Positions 16,074 through 24,326 of a stretch of DNA of 38,331 nt are shown piece after piece; the first letter of the stretch is position 1, and the number at the start of each line of letters is the position of its first letter. The notes under the pieces are model-generated. The model was given only the letters and a program-made list of their open reading frames with translations, ran no database searches and was not told the origin of the DNA. The translations under genes were made by a program, and so were the position numbers. Origin of the DNA: Candidatus Anaerobiospirillum stercoravium (GTDB lineage Bacteria > Pseudomonadota > Gammaproteobacteria > Enterobacterales > Succinivibrionaceae); NCBI GenBank assembly GCA_019113025.1, contig DXIF01000179.1:1-38331 (forward strand), read 5' to 3'.

Positions 16074-17819
16074 CTAGCGCGGCTTGACCACGCGCGCGTA
16101 GAAGAAGCCATCGCCCCGGTCTTGTCCCGGCAGGCGCTGCAAGGTCTGATACTCCTGCCCTCCGAGGGTAAAGGCCTTAAGCTGAGCCTCAGGATGGCGC
16201 TGCAAGAACGCGGCAATCTGCTCTAAGTTTTCCTCAGGCAAAATTGAGCAGGTGGTGTAGACCAAGAGGCCACCTGGGGTCAGCTTGTCATAGGCGGCAT
16301 CTAAGATCTGCGCTTGCACTGCGGCCAAGGCCGGAATGTCCTTAGCTCGGCGCAGCCACTTGATGTCCGGGTGATGGCGGATCACGCCCGTACCTGAGCA
16401 TGGGGCATCCACCAAGATGCGCTCAAAGCTGCCTTCTAGCTGATCGAGCTTGGTGGCATCCAGAGCCTGTAAGGTCACCGCGCTCATGCGGCCCAAGCGC
16501 TCCAGGGTTGCGCGGGTCTGGGCTAAGCGCCCTTCATCGATATCGAGCGCGGTGAGCGCCACCTGAGGATTTAAGTCCAAGATGTGGGCGCTCTTGCCCC
16601 CCGGGGCGCAGCAGCAATCCAAGACGCGTGCGCCCGCAGGCAAGGCCTCAAGTTCTAACAGCGGGGCGCTCAGCTGGGCGCTTAAATCCTGCACCGTGCA
16701 TAGGCCCTGCGCAAAGCCCGGGATATGGGCGACGTTGAGCGCCTGCTCAAGTTCAATTGCGCCTTCATAGAGGGCACTTGCCTGAGCGCCGATGCCCGCG
16801 GCCTTAAGTGCCGCAAGCTGGGCATCCCGCGTCGTCTTGCTTAATTCCACGCGCAAGAAGAGCGGGGCTTTTTCATTGGATTGGGCCAAAATCTGAGTGC
16901 ACTGCTCACCGTAGCTGGCCTTAAGCTTGGTATAAAGCCAATCAGGGAACGAGTAGTCGACCGCCTCGCTCTTGCTGTGCAGCAGCTGCCCTCCCTCACG
17001 CAAGAAACGGCGCAAAATGGCGTTCACCAGCGAGGTAAAGCCCTTGCGCTCGATGTCAGCGCAAGCGCTCACGGTCGCGGCGACCACAGCGTGGGCCGGA
17101 ACGCGCATGAAGCTCAGCTGATACAGGGCCACCAGCAACAAGGCCTGCACAATGCGGTGGCGCTCGGTGATCTTGTAGTTAAAGAGCGGCTTTAAGGTAT
17201 TGAGCAGCAAGCGGCGCTGGCGCAGCGTGCCGTAGACCATTTCCTTGATGAAGGCACTATCGCGCTCATCAAAGCCCTCTAAGTAACGCGGGAAGGCGTC
17301 GCTTAATGATACGCCCTCACTCACCTCATCGACGATGCACGCCGCCGCCGCCCGCGAGCGGGCGCCTGCGGCTAGGCCAGTGCTGTTTTTGACCATTTTG
17401 CTGTGGCTCTTAGGGCTCAGCGCAATGACCTTGCCCGCGTCCCAAGCGCGCTCGGGGCGTGCCGAATGCCCCTCAGCGCTGGTGGCTGCGGTTACGGTGC
17501 GCGTCTGCCCTGTGGCCGTGACCTCTTTGCGGAAGAAGTTGGGCGCCGGCGCTCTTACCCCGTCGCCTTGCGGGGTGTGACGGCGTGGGCCTTGAGCGCC
17601 GTGGGCGCCCGGCGCCCCGCGCTTACCTGAGCCCGAGCGTGGCGCGGTGCCCCTTTTATGCCCATGCGGCCCGGGTGCTTTTAAGGCGGCGTCCGTACCG
17701 CGCGCCGATGCGGCGCGCGGCTCAGCCGTGCGCGGCTGGGGGGCTGTGCCCGCATCGCTCGGCTGGGCCGTGTTCGGCTGAGCGGCACTGGGATTTTTGC
17801 GCAAAGTGAGCTTAGGCAA
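16074..17819 (-). CDS. rsmB: 16S rRNA m5C967 methyltransferase RsmB with N-terminal extension
   Basis: RsmB methylates C967 of 16S rRNA with S-adenosylmethionine. A NusB-like domain is followed by the Rossmann methyltransferase with motif IV DAPCSGTG (Cys474) and motif VI TCSILPEEN (Cys524, the catalytic cysteine). The start is uncertain. TTG 17819 has GAGGA 6 nt upstream and overlaps the fmt stop, suggesting translational coupling; it gives 581 aa. TTG 17837 is another possibility. E. coli RsmB has only 429 aa, and ATG 17396 (MVKNSTG) would give 440. The extra 140 residues are Ala/Pro/Gly/Arg/His-rich and probably disordered. The frame stays open from fmt to the core, so I favour the long form. 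Confidence 0.85.
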   Translation of the reverse strand: MPKLTLRKNPSAAQPNTAQPSDAGTAPQPRTAEPRAASARGTDAALKAPGPHGHKRGTAPRSGSGKRGAPGAHGAQGPRRHTPQGDGVRAPAPNFFRKEVTATGQTRTVTAATSAEGHSARPERAWDAGKVIALSPKSHSKMVKNSTGLAAGARSRAAAACIVDEVSEGVSLSDAFPRYLEGFDERDSAFIKEMVYGTLRQRRLLLNTLKPLFNYKITERHRIVQALLLVALYQLSFMRVPAHAVVAATVSACADIERKGFTSLVNAILRRFLREGGQLLHSKSEAVDYSFPDWLYTKLKASYGEQCTQILAQSNEKAPLFLRVELSKTTRDAQLAALKAAGIGAQASALYEGAIELEQALNVAHIPGFAQGLCTVQDLSAQLSAPLLELEALPAGARVLDCCCAPGGKSAHILDLNPQVALTALDIDEGRLAQTRATLERLGRMSAVTLQALDATKLDQLEGSFERILVDAPCSGTGVIRHHPDIKWLRRAKDIPALAAVQAQILDAAYDKLTPGGLLVYTTCSILPEENLEQIAAFLQRHPEAQLKAFTLGGQEYQTLQRLPGQDRGDGFFYARVVKPR

Positions 17820-18765
17820 AGCGAGTTCCTCGTGCAAAGAGATCTTTCTTGGAGCGCGCCAAGTCCGCGGCCGCGACCTTGCCCTTACCCGGGGCTTGAA
17901 TCGTCACCAAGGTCAGCGCACTGCGCGCGCCACAGGCAACCACAATCCCCGTGCTCGTCACGTCAACAATGGTGCCCGGCTCCGGGCTCCCCGCGTTGAC
18001 AGGCAGGTCTCCAGCTTTAGCCTCAAACACCTTATAGGTAACCTCAGCTAACTTGCAGGTGGCCACCGGCCACGGATTTAAGCCGCGTACTTGCAGCGCG
18101 AGCTCGGCCGCGCTCTTGGTGAAATCAAGCGGGCTCTCATCCTTAGTAAGCTTGGCGGCATAGGTCACTTGAGACTCATCTTGGAGCTGAGGCTCAATCT
18201 TTTGGGCGAGGATATCTGGTAGGGCGTCGACTAAGGCCTGCGCGCCTTCATGGGCCATGCGCTCAAATAAGGTGCCGGAGGTGTCATCAGGGGCAATGGT
18301 CAGCTCGCGCTTGACTAACATGGCGCCCGCGTCCAAGGCCGGGACGATCTGCATGATGGTCACGCCGGTGATGGGATCGCCGCTTAGCAGCGCCCGCTGA
18401 ATCGGCGCGGCGCCGCGCCACTTGGGCAGCAAGGAGCCATGGACATTGATGCAGCCTAGGCGCGGGGCGTTTAAGACGCGCTCAGGCAGAATTAAGCCGT
18501 AGGCGACCACTACTGCAAGATCAGCCCCATGGCTCTCCCACCGGGCAAGAGCCGCCTCATCTTTGAAGTTGACCGGGGTGTAGACCGGCAGATGGTGCTC
18601 CAAGGCCAAGGCCTTGACCGGGCTGGGGGTCGACTTATGCCCGCGCCCTGACGGGCGATCCGGTTGGGTGTACACCGCGACGATGTCGTAGTGCGCCTCA
18701 AGCAAAGCTTGTAAGTGCACCGCGGCAAAATCAGGGGTGCCCGCAAAGATGATTTTGGGGGACAT
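17812..18765 (-). CDS. fmt: Methionyl-tRNA formyltransferase
   Basis: Fmt formylates initiator Met-tRNA with 10-formyltetrahydrofolate before translation starts. The catalytic triad is in place: Asn107 and His109 in INVHGSLLP and Asp145 in PALDAGAM, and the folate-site motif SLLPKWRGAAPIQ is intact. At 317 aa it matches the E. coli enzyme (315). The ATG at 18765 (MSPKIIFAGTPDF) has GAGG just upstream. It follows def by 98 bp and overlaps the likely rsmB start by 8 bp, the classic def-fmt-rsmB order. Confidence 0.96.
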   Translation of the reverse strand: MSPKIIFAGTPDFAAVHLQALLEAHYDIVAVYTQPDRPSGRGHKSTPSPVKALALEHHLPVYTPVNFKDEAALARWESHGADLAVVVAYGLILPERVLNAPRLGCINVHGSLLPKWRGAAPIQRALLSGDPITGVTIMQIVPALDAGAMLVKRELTIAPDDTSGTLFERMAHEGAQALVDALPDILAQKIEPQLQDESQVTYAAKLTKDESPLDFTKSAAELALQVRGLNPWPVATCKLAEVTYKVFEAKAGDLPVNAGSPEPGTIVDVTSTGIVVACGARSALTLVTIQAPGKGKVAAADLARSKKDLFARGTRFA

Positions 18766-18863
18766 GGAACCTCGCAATAAGTTAGGTGAGCGCAGCGCTC
18801 AGACTTGCGTCTTGGTCCGCAAGGGCCATTGGGCGCCTGCAGGCGTCAGCAGGCACTAACGCT

Positions 18864-19394
18864 TTACTTGATCTTGTGCTCTTTTTTGAACTGGACTAAA
18901 CGCTTCTTGATGCGGTCGCGCTTGAAGGTGCCCAGATAATCGATAAAGAGGTGGCCTGATAAGTGATCAAGCTCATGCTGGACGCAAATGGCCCACAGGC
19001 CATCGGCCTCTTCTTCGTGCTCGTTGCCCTCGAGATCTTGGTACTTGAACTTGATGCGCTCGGCACGTTGCACCGTCTCGTTGGTCTCAGGCACGGATAA
19101 GCAGCCCTCTGAGGAGTCAACTAAGCCCTCCTTGAAGGTGATCTCAGGATTGACTAAGACCTTTTGGTGATGCTCCAAGACATTGCCTTGCTCGTCGCTA
19201 TCAGGAATGTCGATCACGACTAAGCGCTTGCTCACGCCAATTTGGGGGGCGGCAAGGCCAATGCCGTCGTAGTAGTACATGCTGTCAAACATGTCTTGCA
19301 CTAAGGCCTTGAGCTGGTCGTCAAACTCCGTGACCTTTTTCGTGGGTGCTCGGAGGCGATCATCTGGGAAAATAACAATATCGCGCACAGACAT
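18864..19394 (-). CDS. def: Peptide deformylase
   Basis: Def removes the N-formyl group from nascent proteins; it is an iron/zinc hydrolase acting at the ribosome. All three motifs are present: GIGLAAPQIG, EGCLSVPE with Cys98, and QHELDH with His140, Glu141 and His144. The length is 176 aa (E. coli 169). ATG 19394 (MSVRDIVIFPDD) is the family-typical beginning and has AGGGG about 9 nt upstream; the frame upstream is non-coding leader. It is the first gene of the def-fmt-rsmB-trkA-trkH operon and is divergent from the EptA-like gene. Confidence 0.96.
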   Translation of the reverse strand: MSVRDIVIFPDDRLRAPTKKVTEFDDQLKALVQDMFDSMYYYDGIGLAAPQIGVSKRLVVIDIPDSDEQGNVLEHHQKVLVNPEITFKEGLVDSSEGCLSVPETNETVQRAERIKFKYQDLEGNEHEEEADGLWAICVQHELDHLSGHLFIDYLGTFKRDRIKKRLVQFKKEHKIK

Positions 19395-19438
19395 AAGATT
19401 AACCCCTAAAACATGCGGCACTAAAAGGACAACCTCGC

Positions 19439-19447
19439 ATTTTATCA
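19439..19447 (-). promoter_or_regulatory. Possible extended -10 promoter for the def operon
   Basis: On the minus strand TGATAAAAT fits an extended -10 (TGn plus TAAAAT, five of six consensus bases), 45 bp before the def ATG. No good -35 is visible at the expected distance. Confidence 0.4.
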
Positions 19448-19475
19448 TGTCAGTCAAGTGCGGACGCGCCCGCGC

Positions 19476-19538
19476 GCCGCTTAAGCATGCGGTGCCTGAG
19501 CCCCGGTGGTGCCGCTTAAGCATGCGCTGCCTGAACCC
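19476..19538. repeat. Direct repeat in the def leader
   Basis: A roughly 28-bp unit (gccgcttaagcatgcg(g/c)tgcctga...) occurs at 19476 and again at 19511, period 35, with two mismatches. The pair is flanked by inverted GC blocks (cgcgcccgcgcg near 19465 and cgcgcgggcgcg near 19548). The core GCTTAAGCATGC contains palindromes, so it may bind a regulator; this is not shown. Confidence 0.7.
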
Positions 19539-19594
19539 TGAAGGCACCGCGCGGGCGCGGCGTAGGCACGCTGCCCCCAGCCGACCAAATTGCT

Positions 19595-19622
19595 TTGACT
19601 TTGCGACATAAAGCGCTATTAT
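19595..19622 (+). promoter_or_regulatory. Sigma70-like promoter for the EptA-like gene
   Basis: TTGACT (19595-19600) and TATTAT (19617-19622) are separated by 16 nt and lie 55 bp upstream of the ATG at 19677. Both boxes are close to consensus. Confidence 0.6.
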
Positions 19623-19676
19623 GCGCGGTATTTTGGGGAGCTTCGGGCTCAATGGTGTGGCTTTGGTTGTGGTGTT

Positions 19677-22124
19677 ATGAGAGCAGCTAAGTTTTGGGTT
19701 TTTGTATGGAGTATTGCCCTGTCAGTCTTGATGGGCTATTTCATGTTTAAGTTCTCGGGGCGTGATTTAGCCCCGGACTGGGTGCGTCCGTCTCTGTCTG
19801 TCATGTTCGCCTGCTTAGGCGTCATCTTGCTCATAAAATTAGGGCGAACCCGCATCGCTGCTTTCATGCACTTTGTGGTGGGCTTTGGCACTAGCCTCTT
19901 TATCACCTTGATGTACCTGTACTATCGCTCGATCGATGCGGTCTTCACCGGTGATGATGTGGTCGCGATTGCCCAGTCCAATCCCGAAGAGGTCTGGGAC
20001 TTCTTAAGCCACTACATCTTGAACCCACTGAGCTTGATTAGCTCCTTGGTGCTCTTGGTGGGGTACTACCTGCTCTTTAAGGCCATGTACAAGCTGTGGC
20101 GCCCGGATAATCAAGCTCCGCTCTTTGCCCCGTACTCGCGCCGGGCCTTAGGTATTTTGCGCATCAAGGCCATGGGCGTGGTCGCCTTAAGCGCCATCTT
20201 GTTGGTCGCCTCGGTGGGCGTCACCTCGCAGACTCGTCCTTTTAAGTACTACACCATCATGGTCAAGGAGTTAAAGGGACGCATTGATACCTTTAATGAC
20301 TTGGCGCAAAAGTTAGAGCAAGACAACTCGTTTCAAGCGACCAAGGAGCACAAGGGCGAGCTCTATGTGCTCATCATCGGTGAGTCGCTAAGCCGCGACA
20401 GCATGGGCGTTTACAACCACAGCGTCAACAATACCCCATTTTTATCGGGGCTGACGCAATCAGGCCAGGCTCAGATCTTCCCCAACGCCTACGCCTCCTT
20501 TGTCAACACCGTGCCTTCGATCACCGCCTCGTTTTCGCAAGGCAACCTCGCCACGGGACTTACTTTCCCGTATGGCGCCAACCTGGTGACCGTGGCCAAG
20601 AAGGCGGGCATCAAGACCTATTGGCTCTCCAACCAAGTGCGTAACGGCTCGGCTGATACCCCAATTGGTGCCATTTCCTCGCTGACTGACTACAGCTTCT
20701 TTACCACCCATTTCGTCTTCGACGGCTCGTACTCGCAGCATCCGGACATGATTTTGCTGCCTGAGATCAAGCGCACTTTAGAGCAAATCGACCCGAACGA
20801 AAACAATTTGCTCATCATCCACGTGATGGGCAATCACTCCCCATACTACAATCGCTTCCCGGCTGACTACCCCAAGGTCGTGTTAAACCAAGCCGCGCAA
20901 ATCGGTGGCCTCATCACCAAGCCGCCGTTTAATGAGAGTTTGGTGGGCGCGAGCGACTACGAAAACTACTTGACCGCCATCAAGTACAACGACATGGTGC
21001 TCAAGGAAATCGCCGCCTTGACCATGGAGCGTCCCGATTTCTCGGCCTTAGTCTATTACTCCGACCACGGTGAGTCCCTGATTTATCAGTCCTTTAACGA
21101 TATTGCGCCGGAGAATTTGCAGCAGCCTGCAGGACGCCACAACGTGGCCCAATTCTCCTTTGCCATGACCCGCATTCCGCTCATCGTGGCGCTCTCTGAG
21201 AGCTTCAAGCACAAGTATCCGGATACGACCCAAGCGCTCAGGGCACATCGCACTGAGATCTTCACCAACGATACCCTCTATGACTTCATCTTGGATTTGA
21301 TGCAAGTGAAGTCCGAGGCCATCAACTACCAGCTGGCCTTGGGCAATCCGGCCTATGAGCGCGGCAACCCCGACCAAATTGAGCTGTTAAACCACAAGAT
21401 TGTGGGCCAAGATCCTGATTACCTCGCCTATGCCCACGCCCATGAGCCTGAGGGGTGGAACCTGACGGTGCGCAGCGCCAACTCAACCTTTAAGGCTAAT
21501 TCAAGCCTGGCCAAGGGTTACCATCAGCTGCACGTCAATACGCTCTGGGAGCAAGACAAGCTTTATGTCCGGGTCTTAAAGGATTTTGGCCGCGACTTCT
21601 ACACCTTGGACCAATATCTCGCCACCTTAAAGAACCAAGATGGCAAGTCGTGGTTAGAGCCTGATGCCCAGAGCCCGGAGCGCCCGATTGAGCTGCTGTT
21701 AACCGTGGACAATGAAACTGAGCTCAGCGCTGAGCAACAGCAACAGTTAGTGCAGACCTTAAATCAGCTTGAGCCTAGGGTGAAGCAGCGCCTATCGCTT
21801 GCGGTCGCACAGCCCAAGCTGCAAGCGCTCTTGCAGCACAACGGCTTTAGCACCTTAGCGCTTTTGACCCAGGTCTCCGATTTAGAAAAGATCGGCACCA
21901 CCGGCGTGGCGTTAACCGCGGAGCAATTAGCACAGCTCACGCCGATGGGCCAAGCGGTGCTTGCCAACATCCCGGCGCACGGCAAGGTCGCGCTCTTTGA
22001 CGCAAGCTTAAGCGTCCAAGATGAGGATTTCCGTAGCCATCGCCAAGCGCTGTTAGCGCGCTTAGGTCTGACCCCAGACTTCTTAGTGGTCAGCTACTAC
22101 AACGCCTTTGACTCCAACTTCTAA
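19677..22124 (+). CDS. Phosphoethanolamine-transferase-like sulfatase-fold membrane enzyme (815 aa)
   Basis: This is an alkaline-phosphatase/sulfatase superfamily protein with an N-terminal membrane domain of about five segments (residues 7-25, 38-55, 60-82, 110-132, 160-182) and a periplasmic catalytic domain. Expected metal ligands are Glu236 in IIGESLSRDS, and Asp463 and His464 in YSDHGESL; Ser237 occupies the position where EptA/CptA have the nucleophilic Thr/Ser. HVMGNHSPYY (His382, His387) is the conserved phosphoethanolamine/LtaS-type motif. It probably transfers phosphoethanolamine to an envelope glycolipid such as lipid A or core. Residues from about 590 form an extra C-terminal part absent from EptA (about 550 aa). 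It follows a good promoter and ends at a strong hairpin. Confidence 0.85.
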   Translation: MRAAKFWVFVWSIALSVLMGYFMFKFSGRDLAPDWVRPSLSVMFACLGVILLIKLGRTRIAAFMHFVVGFGTSLFITLMYLYYRSIDAVFTGDDVVAIAQSNPEEVWDFLSHYILNPLSLISSLVLLVGYYLLFKAMYKLWRPDNQAPLFAPYSRRALGILRIKAMGVVALSAILLVASVGVTSQTRPFKYYTIMVKELKGRIDTFNDLAQKLEQDNSFQATKEHKGELYVLIIGESLSRDSMGVYNHSVNNTPFLSGLTQSGQAQIFPNAYASFVNTVPSITASFSQGNLATGLTFPYGANLVTVAKKAGIKTYWLSNQVRNGSADTPIGAISSLTDYSFFTTHFVFDGSYSQHPDMILLPEIKRTLEQIDPNENNLLIIHVMGNHSPYYNRFPADYPKVVLNQAAQIGGLITKPPFNESLVGASDYENYLTAIKYNDMVLKEIAALTMERPDFSALVYYSDHGESLIYQSFNDIAPENLQQPAGRHNVAQFSFAMTRIPLIVALSESFKHKYPDTTQALRAHRTEIFTNDTLYDFILDLMQVKSEAINYQLALGNPAYERGNPDQIELLNHKIVGQDPDYLAYAHAHEPEGWNLTVRSANSTFKANSSLAKGYHQLHVNTLWEQDKLYVRVLKDFGRDFYTLDQYLATLKNQDGKSWLEPDAQSPERPIELLLTVDNETELSAEQQQQLVQTLNQLEPRVKQRLSLAVAQPKLQALLQHNGFSTLALLTQVSDLEKIGTTGVALTAEQLAQLTPMGQAVLANIPAHGKVALFDASLSVQDEDFRSHRQALLARLGLTPDFLVVSYYNAFDSNF

Positions 22125-22146
22125 GCAGGAGCCGTCAGGCTCCCCC

Positions 22147-22205
22147 GCCCCACCGCAGGTGGCGCGTCTTGGCACGCCAAGGCGCGCCGCCTACGGTGGG
22201 GCTTT
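22147..22205 (+). terminator. Long hairpin after the EptA-like gene
   Basis: Arms 22147-22173 and 22176-22202 pair over 27 positions with one mismatch and two G-T pairs, and TTTGTT follows. This is a probable intrinsic terminator 22 bp past the stop. It ends only six bases before the GTG proposed for the next gene, so it may also control that gene's expression. Confidence 0.75.
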
Positions 22206-22208
22206 GTT

Positions 22209-23483
22209 GTGGAACAGCTCTCCGCCATGTCCCAGCCCCCTGTGCCGCTCACCCCAACCAACGCGCCTCAGAGCGGAGCCGCTCACCCCGTAGAGTCAGG
22301 CTTTCTCACCCCTGAGGGCTACAGCATTGTGTTGCAGTCTCTTGCTGACATGCCAGCGCCTGAGGCGCCGCCGCCGCGCAAGCGCCGCCCTAAGGCTAGT
22401 CGCTCACATCCCTCTCCTGCATCATCTGCTGCGGTGCCGAGCGCAGTCCCAGATGCCGCTGCTGAAGCCGCAGCCGCGCCGTTTGTCGGCGCGGAGTCGC
22501 TAGCTACCGCTTTAGCTCCAGCGTCCGCCCTCGAACCTGAGGCGTCCGCCACACCACCAGATGACGTTCTGGTAACTGAGGGCGCGGACGCTTGGGCAGC
22601 TGATAGCGCGGATGCTCCGGCGATGCCTGCTCCTGAGGGTGGCTTCGAGGTCAGCCTCAAGGCGCAAAACATCTTGCAGCAGCTGATTGCGGCGGTTCAA
22701 AGCCAAGAGGCTCAGGTCGAGAGCGCGGCTGTGCCTGCGTCCGCTGATCCCGCGTCCGCCAACCCCGGGTTCGTGGCGCCGGAGCAGGCGGCGGCCCAGC
22801 TTGAGGTTGCGCCGCTTGAGGGAGCGGCCGTGGGCGCGACGGCGCTGGGACAGCTCACCGCGGCGCCGCTTTCCGCCCCCGCGCCGGATGAGGAGGGCCC
22901 GGAGCTGAGTGCAGCGGAGCTGGAGCGCTACAATCGCATGTTGCTCAAGGCCGGGGATCCGTGCCCAGCGTGTGGGCAGGGCAGCTTAGTGCTGCGCCAA
23001 AGCGGCAAGGTCGCGTTCTTAGGCTGCTCGTGCTTTCCGCGCTGCAAGCTGCGCTACTTTACCCGCACGCTCAGCCCGGTTCATACGCTCAAGCTTTTAA
23101 CCAGCCTCTGTCCCCAATGTCAGGCGCCGCTTGCGGTCAAAAAGGGCCGTTACGGCCTCTTTATCGGCTGCTCCAACTACCCTAACTGCACCTACAGTCC
23201 CAAGGAAGCAGCCCCAGAGAGCGCGATCGCGTGCCCCATCTGTCATAAAGGCGTGTTGCGGCAGCGCCGCTCCAGCTCGGGCAAGAGCTTTTACGCCTGC
23301 GATGCTTACCCTAAGTGCGACTTCAAAATGATGGGTGCTCCCTATGTGAAGACTTGCCCCGAGTGCGGCTTTAGCTTGCGCTTCAAAAAGAAGGTCAAAG
23401 CGGGCATTGCCTTGGTGTGCGCCAACCCTAAGTGCCCCAGCCGAAAGCGGCGTAAATACGATTTGCTCAGCGCTCAAGCGTAG
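22209..23483 (+). CDS. Topoisomerase-type zinc-ribbon protein, YrdD-like, with long N-terminal region
   Basis: The C-terminal third (from Cys252) holds several four-cysteine zinc ribbons of the type found at the end of topoisomerase I: CPACGQ, CPQCQAPL...GCSNYPNC, CPICHK...CDAYPKC and CPECGF...CANPKC. E. coli YrdD has the same kind of domain in 180 aa and also lies upstream of tsaC-aroE, so this is probably its counterpart; the family likely binds nucleic acid, but its function is unknown. The first 250 residues are Ala/Pro/Glu-rich and low complexity. The start is uncertain: GTG 22209 has GGTGGGG upstream but within a hairpin arm, and ATG 22227 is the alternative. Confidence 0.8.
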   Translation: MEQLSAMSQPPVPLTPTNAPQSGAAHPVESGFLTPEGYSIVLQSLADMPAPEAPPPRKRRPKASRSHPSPASSAAVPSAVPDAAAEAAAAPFVGAESLATALAPASALEPEASATPPDDVLVTEGADAWAADSADAPAMPAPEGGFEVSLKAQNILQQLIAAVQSQEAQVESAAVPASADPASANPGFVAPEQAAAQLEVAPLEGAAVGATALGQLTAAPLSAPAPDEEGPELSAAELERYNRMLLKAGDPCPACGQGSLVLRQSGKVAFLGCSCFPRCKLRYFTRTLSPVHTLKLLTSLCPQCQAPLAVKKGRYGLFIGCSNYPNCTYSPKEAAPESAIACPICHKGVLRQRRSSSGKSFYACDAYPKCDFKMMGAPYVKTCPECGFSLRFKKKVKAGIALVCANPKCPSRKRRKYDLLSAQA

Positions 23484-23591
23484 GCGCTGCGCCGCAAGGC
23501 CGCGCGGCGCCGCCGCGTGGCCTGCCTCGGTGGCATTTGCGGGGCACAGTTGCGCTTAAAGCGCACGAATAAGGGCTGGTGGGGTGGGGCG

Positions 23592-23600
23592 TGCTATACT
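23592..23600 (+). promoter_or_regulatory. Extended -10 promoter for purE
   Basis: TGCTATACT (23592-23600) is an extended -10 with five of six consensus bases, 65 bp before the purE ATG. The -35 region is poor, as often with extended -10 promoters. Confidence 0.55.
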
Positions 23601-23664
23601 TTGTGCACCAAATCGGCACGAATTTCAGATGCGTGCCTTGTTGTGCATGACTTAGGAGATTTTC

Positions 23665-24174
23665 ATGTCAGAGCAATTTGCTGTCGTCATCATGGGCTCG
23701 GATTCGGACTTACCACTGGTTAAGAACACCTTGGACGTCTTGAAGAGCTTTGATATTAAGTACGAAGTGCGTGTAGCTTCAGCCCACCGCACTCCTGACG
23801 TGGTCTCAAATTATGTCGTTGACGCTGAGCGCCGCGGCGCCGCCGTCTTCATCTGTGCCGCCGGTTTAGCTGCGCACTTAGCAGGCGCGGTTGCAGCCCG
23901 CACCACTCGCCCCGTAATCGGCATTCCAGTTGATGGCGGTCCATTAAACGGCGTTGATGCCCTGTATTCCACCGTCATGATGCCAGGTGGCATCCCGGTT
24001 GCCACTGTAGCCGTGGGCAAGGCCGGTGCTAAGAACGCCGGTTTCTTAGCCGCACAAATCATGGCCATCGCCGATAAGGCCTTAGATGAGAAGGTTAAGG
24101 CCAACCGCGCTGCTGCCGCCCAAGAGGTCATGGATAAGGATCGCGCCCTCCAAGATAAGCTCAAGGCGCTCTAA
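23665..24174 (+). CDS. purE: N5-carboxyaminoimidazole ribonucleotide mutase
   Basis: PurE class I converts N5-CAIR to CAIR in purine synthesis, normally paired with PurK. The signature features are MGSDSDLP at the N-terminus, SAHRTPD with the catalytic His, and the Gly/Ala-rich GLAAHLAG and GIPVDGG loops. The length of 169 aa is exactly as in E. coli. The ATG 23665 has AGGAG 7 nt upstream. It has its own extended -10 promoter and its own terminator, so it is a single-gene unit inserted between the zinc-ribbon gene and tsaC. No purK is visible in the window. Confidence 0.96.
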   Translation: MSEQFAVVIMGSDSDLPLVKNTLDVLKSFDIKYEVRVASAHRTPDVVSNYVVDAERRGAAVFICAAGLAAHLAGAVAARTTRPVIGIPVDGGPLNGVDALYSTVMMPGGIPVATVAVGKAGAKNAGFLAAQIMAIADKALDEKVKANRAAAAQEVMDKDRALQDKLKAL

Positions 24175-24212
24175 TGGCGGCAGGTGCGCTCAGTGCACCA
24201 GCGATAGTGCAC

Positions 24213-24249
24213 ACAAAGGGGTAGGCTTAGCGCTCGCCCCTTTGTTTTT
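24213..24249 (+). terminator. Intrinsic terminator after purE
   Basis: A 9-bp stem (acaaagggg / cccctttgt, 24213-24221 with 24237-24245) has a 15-nt loop that can fold further and is followed by TTTT. It lies 39 bp after the stop. Confidence 0.85.
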
Positions 24250-24326
24250 GGGCGCGCGTAACGCGGCGCGGCGCCGCACGGCGCGCGCATGGCGCCGCTG
24301 ATGGTTGTTGGGGTGAGGGGAAGATA

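Noticed and set aside
23097-23477. 126-residue minus-strand frame over the zinc ribbons
   Set aside because: The plus strand carries the conserved cysteine pattern; the minus frame has none and no ribosome site.
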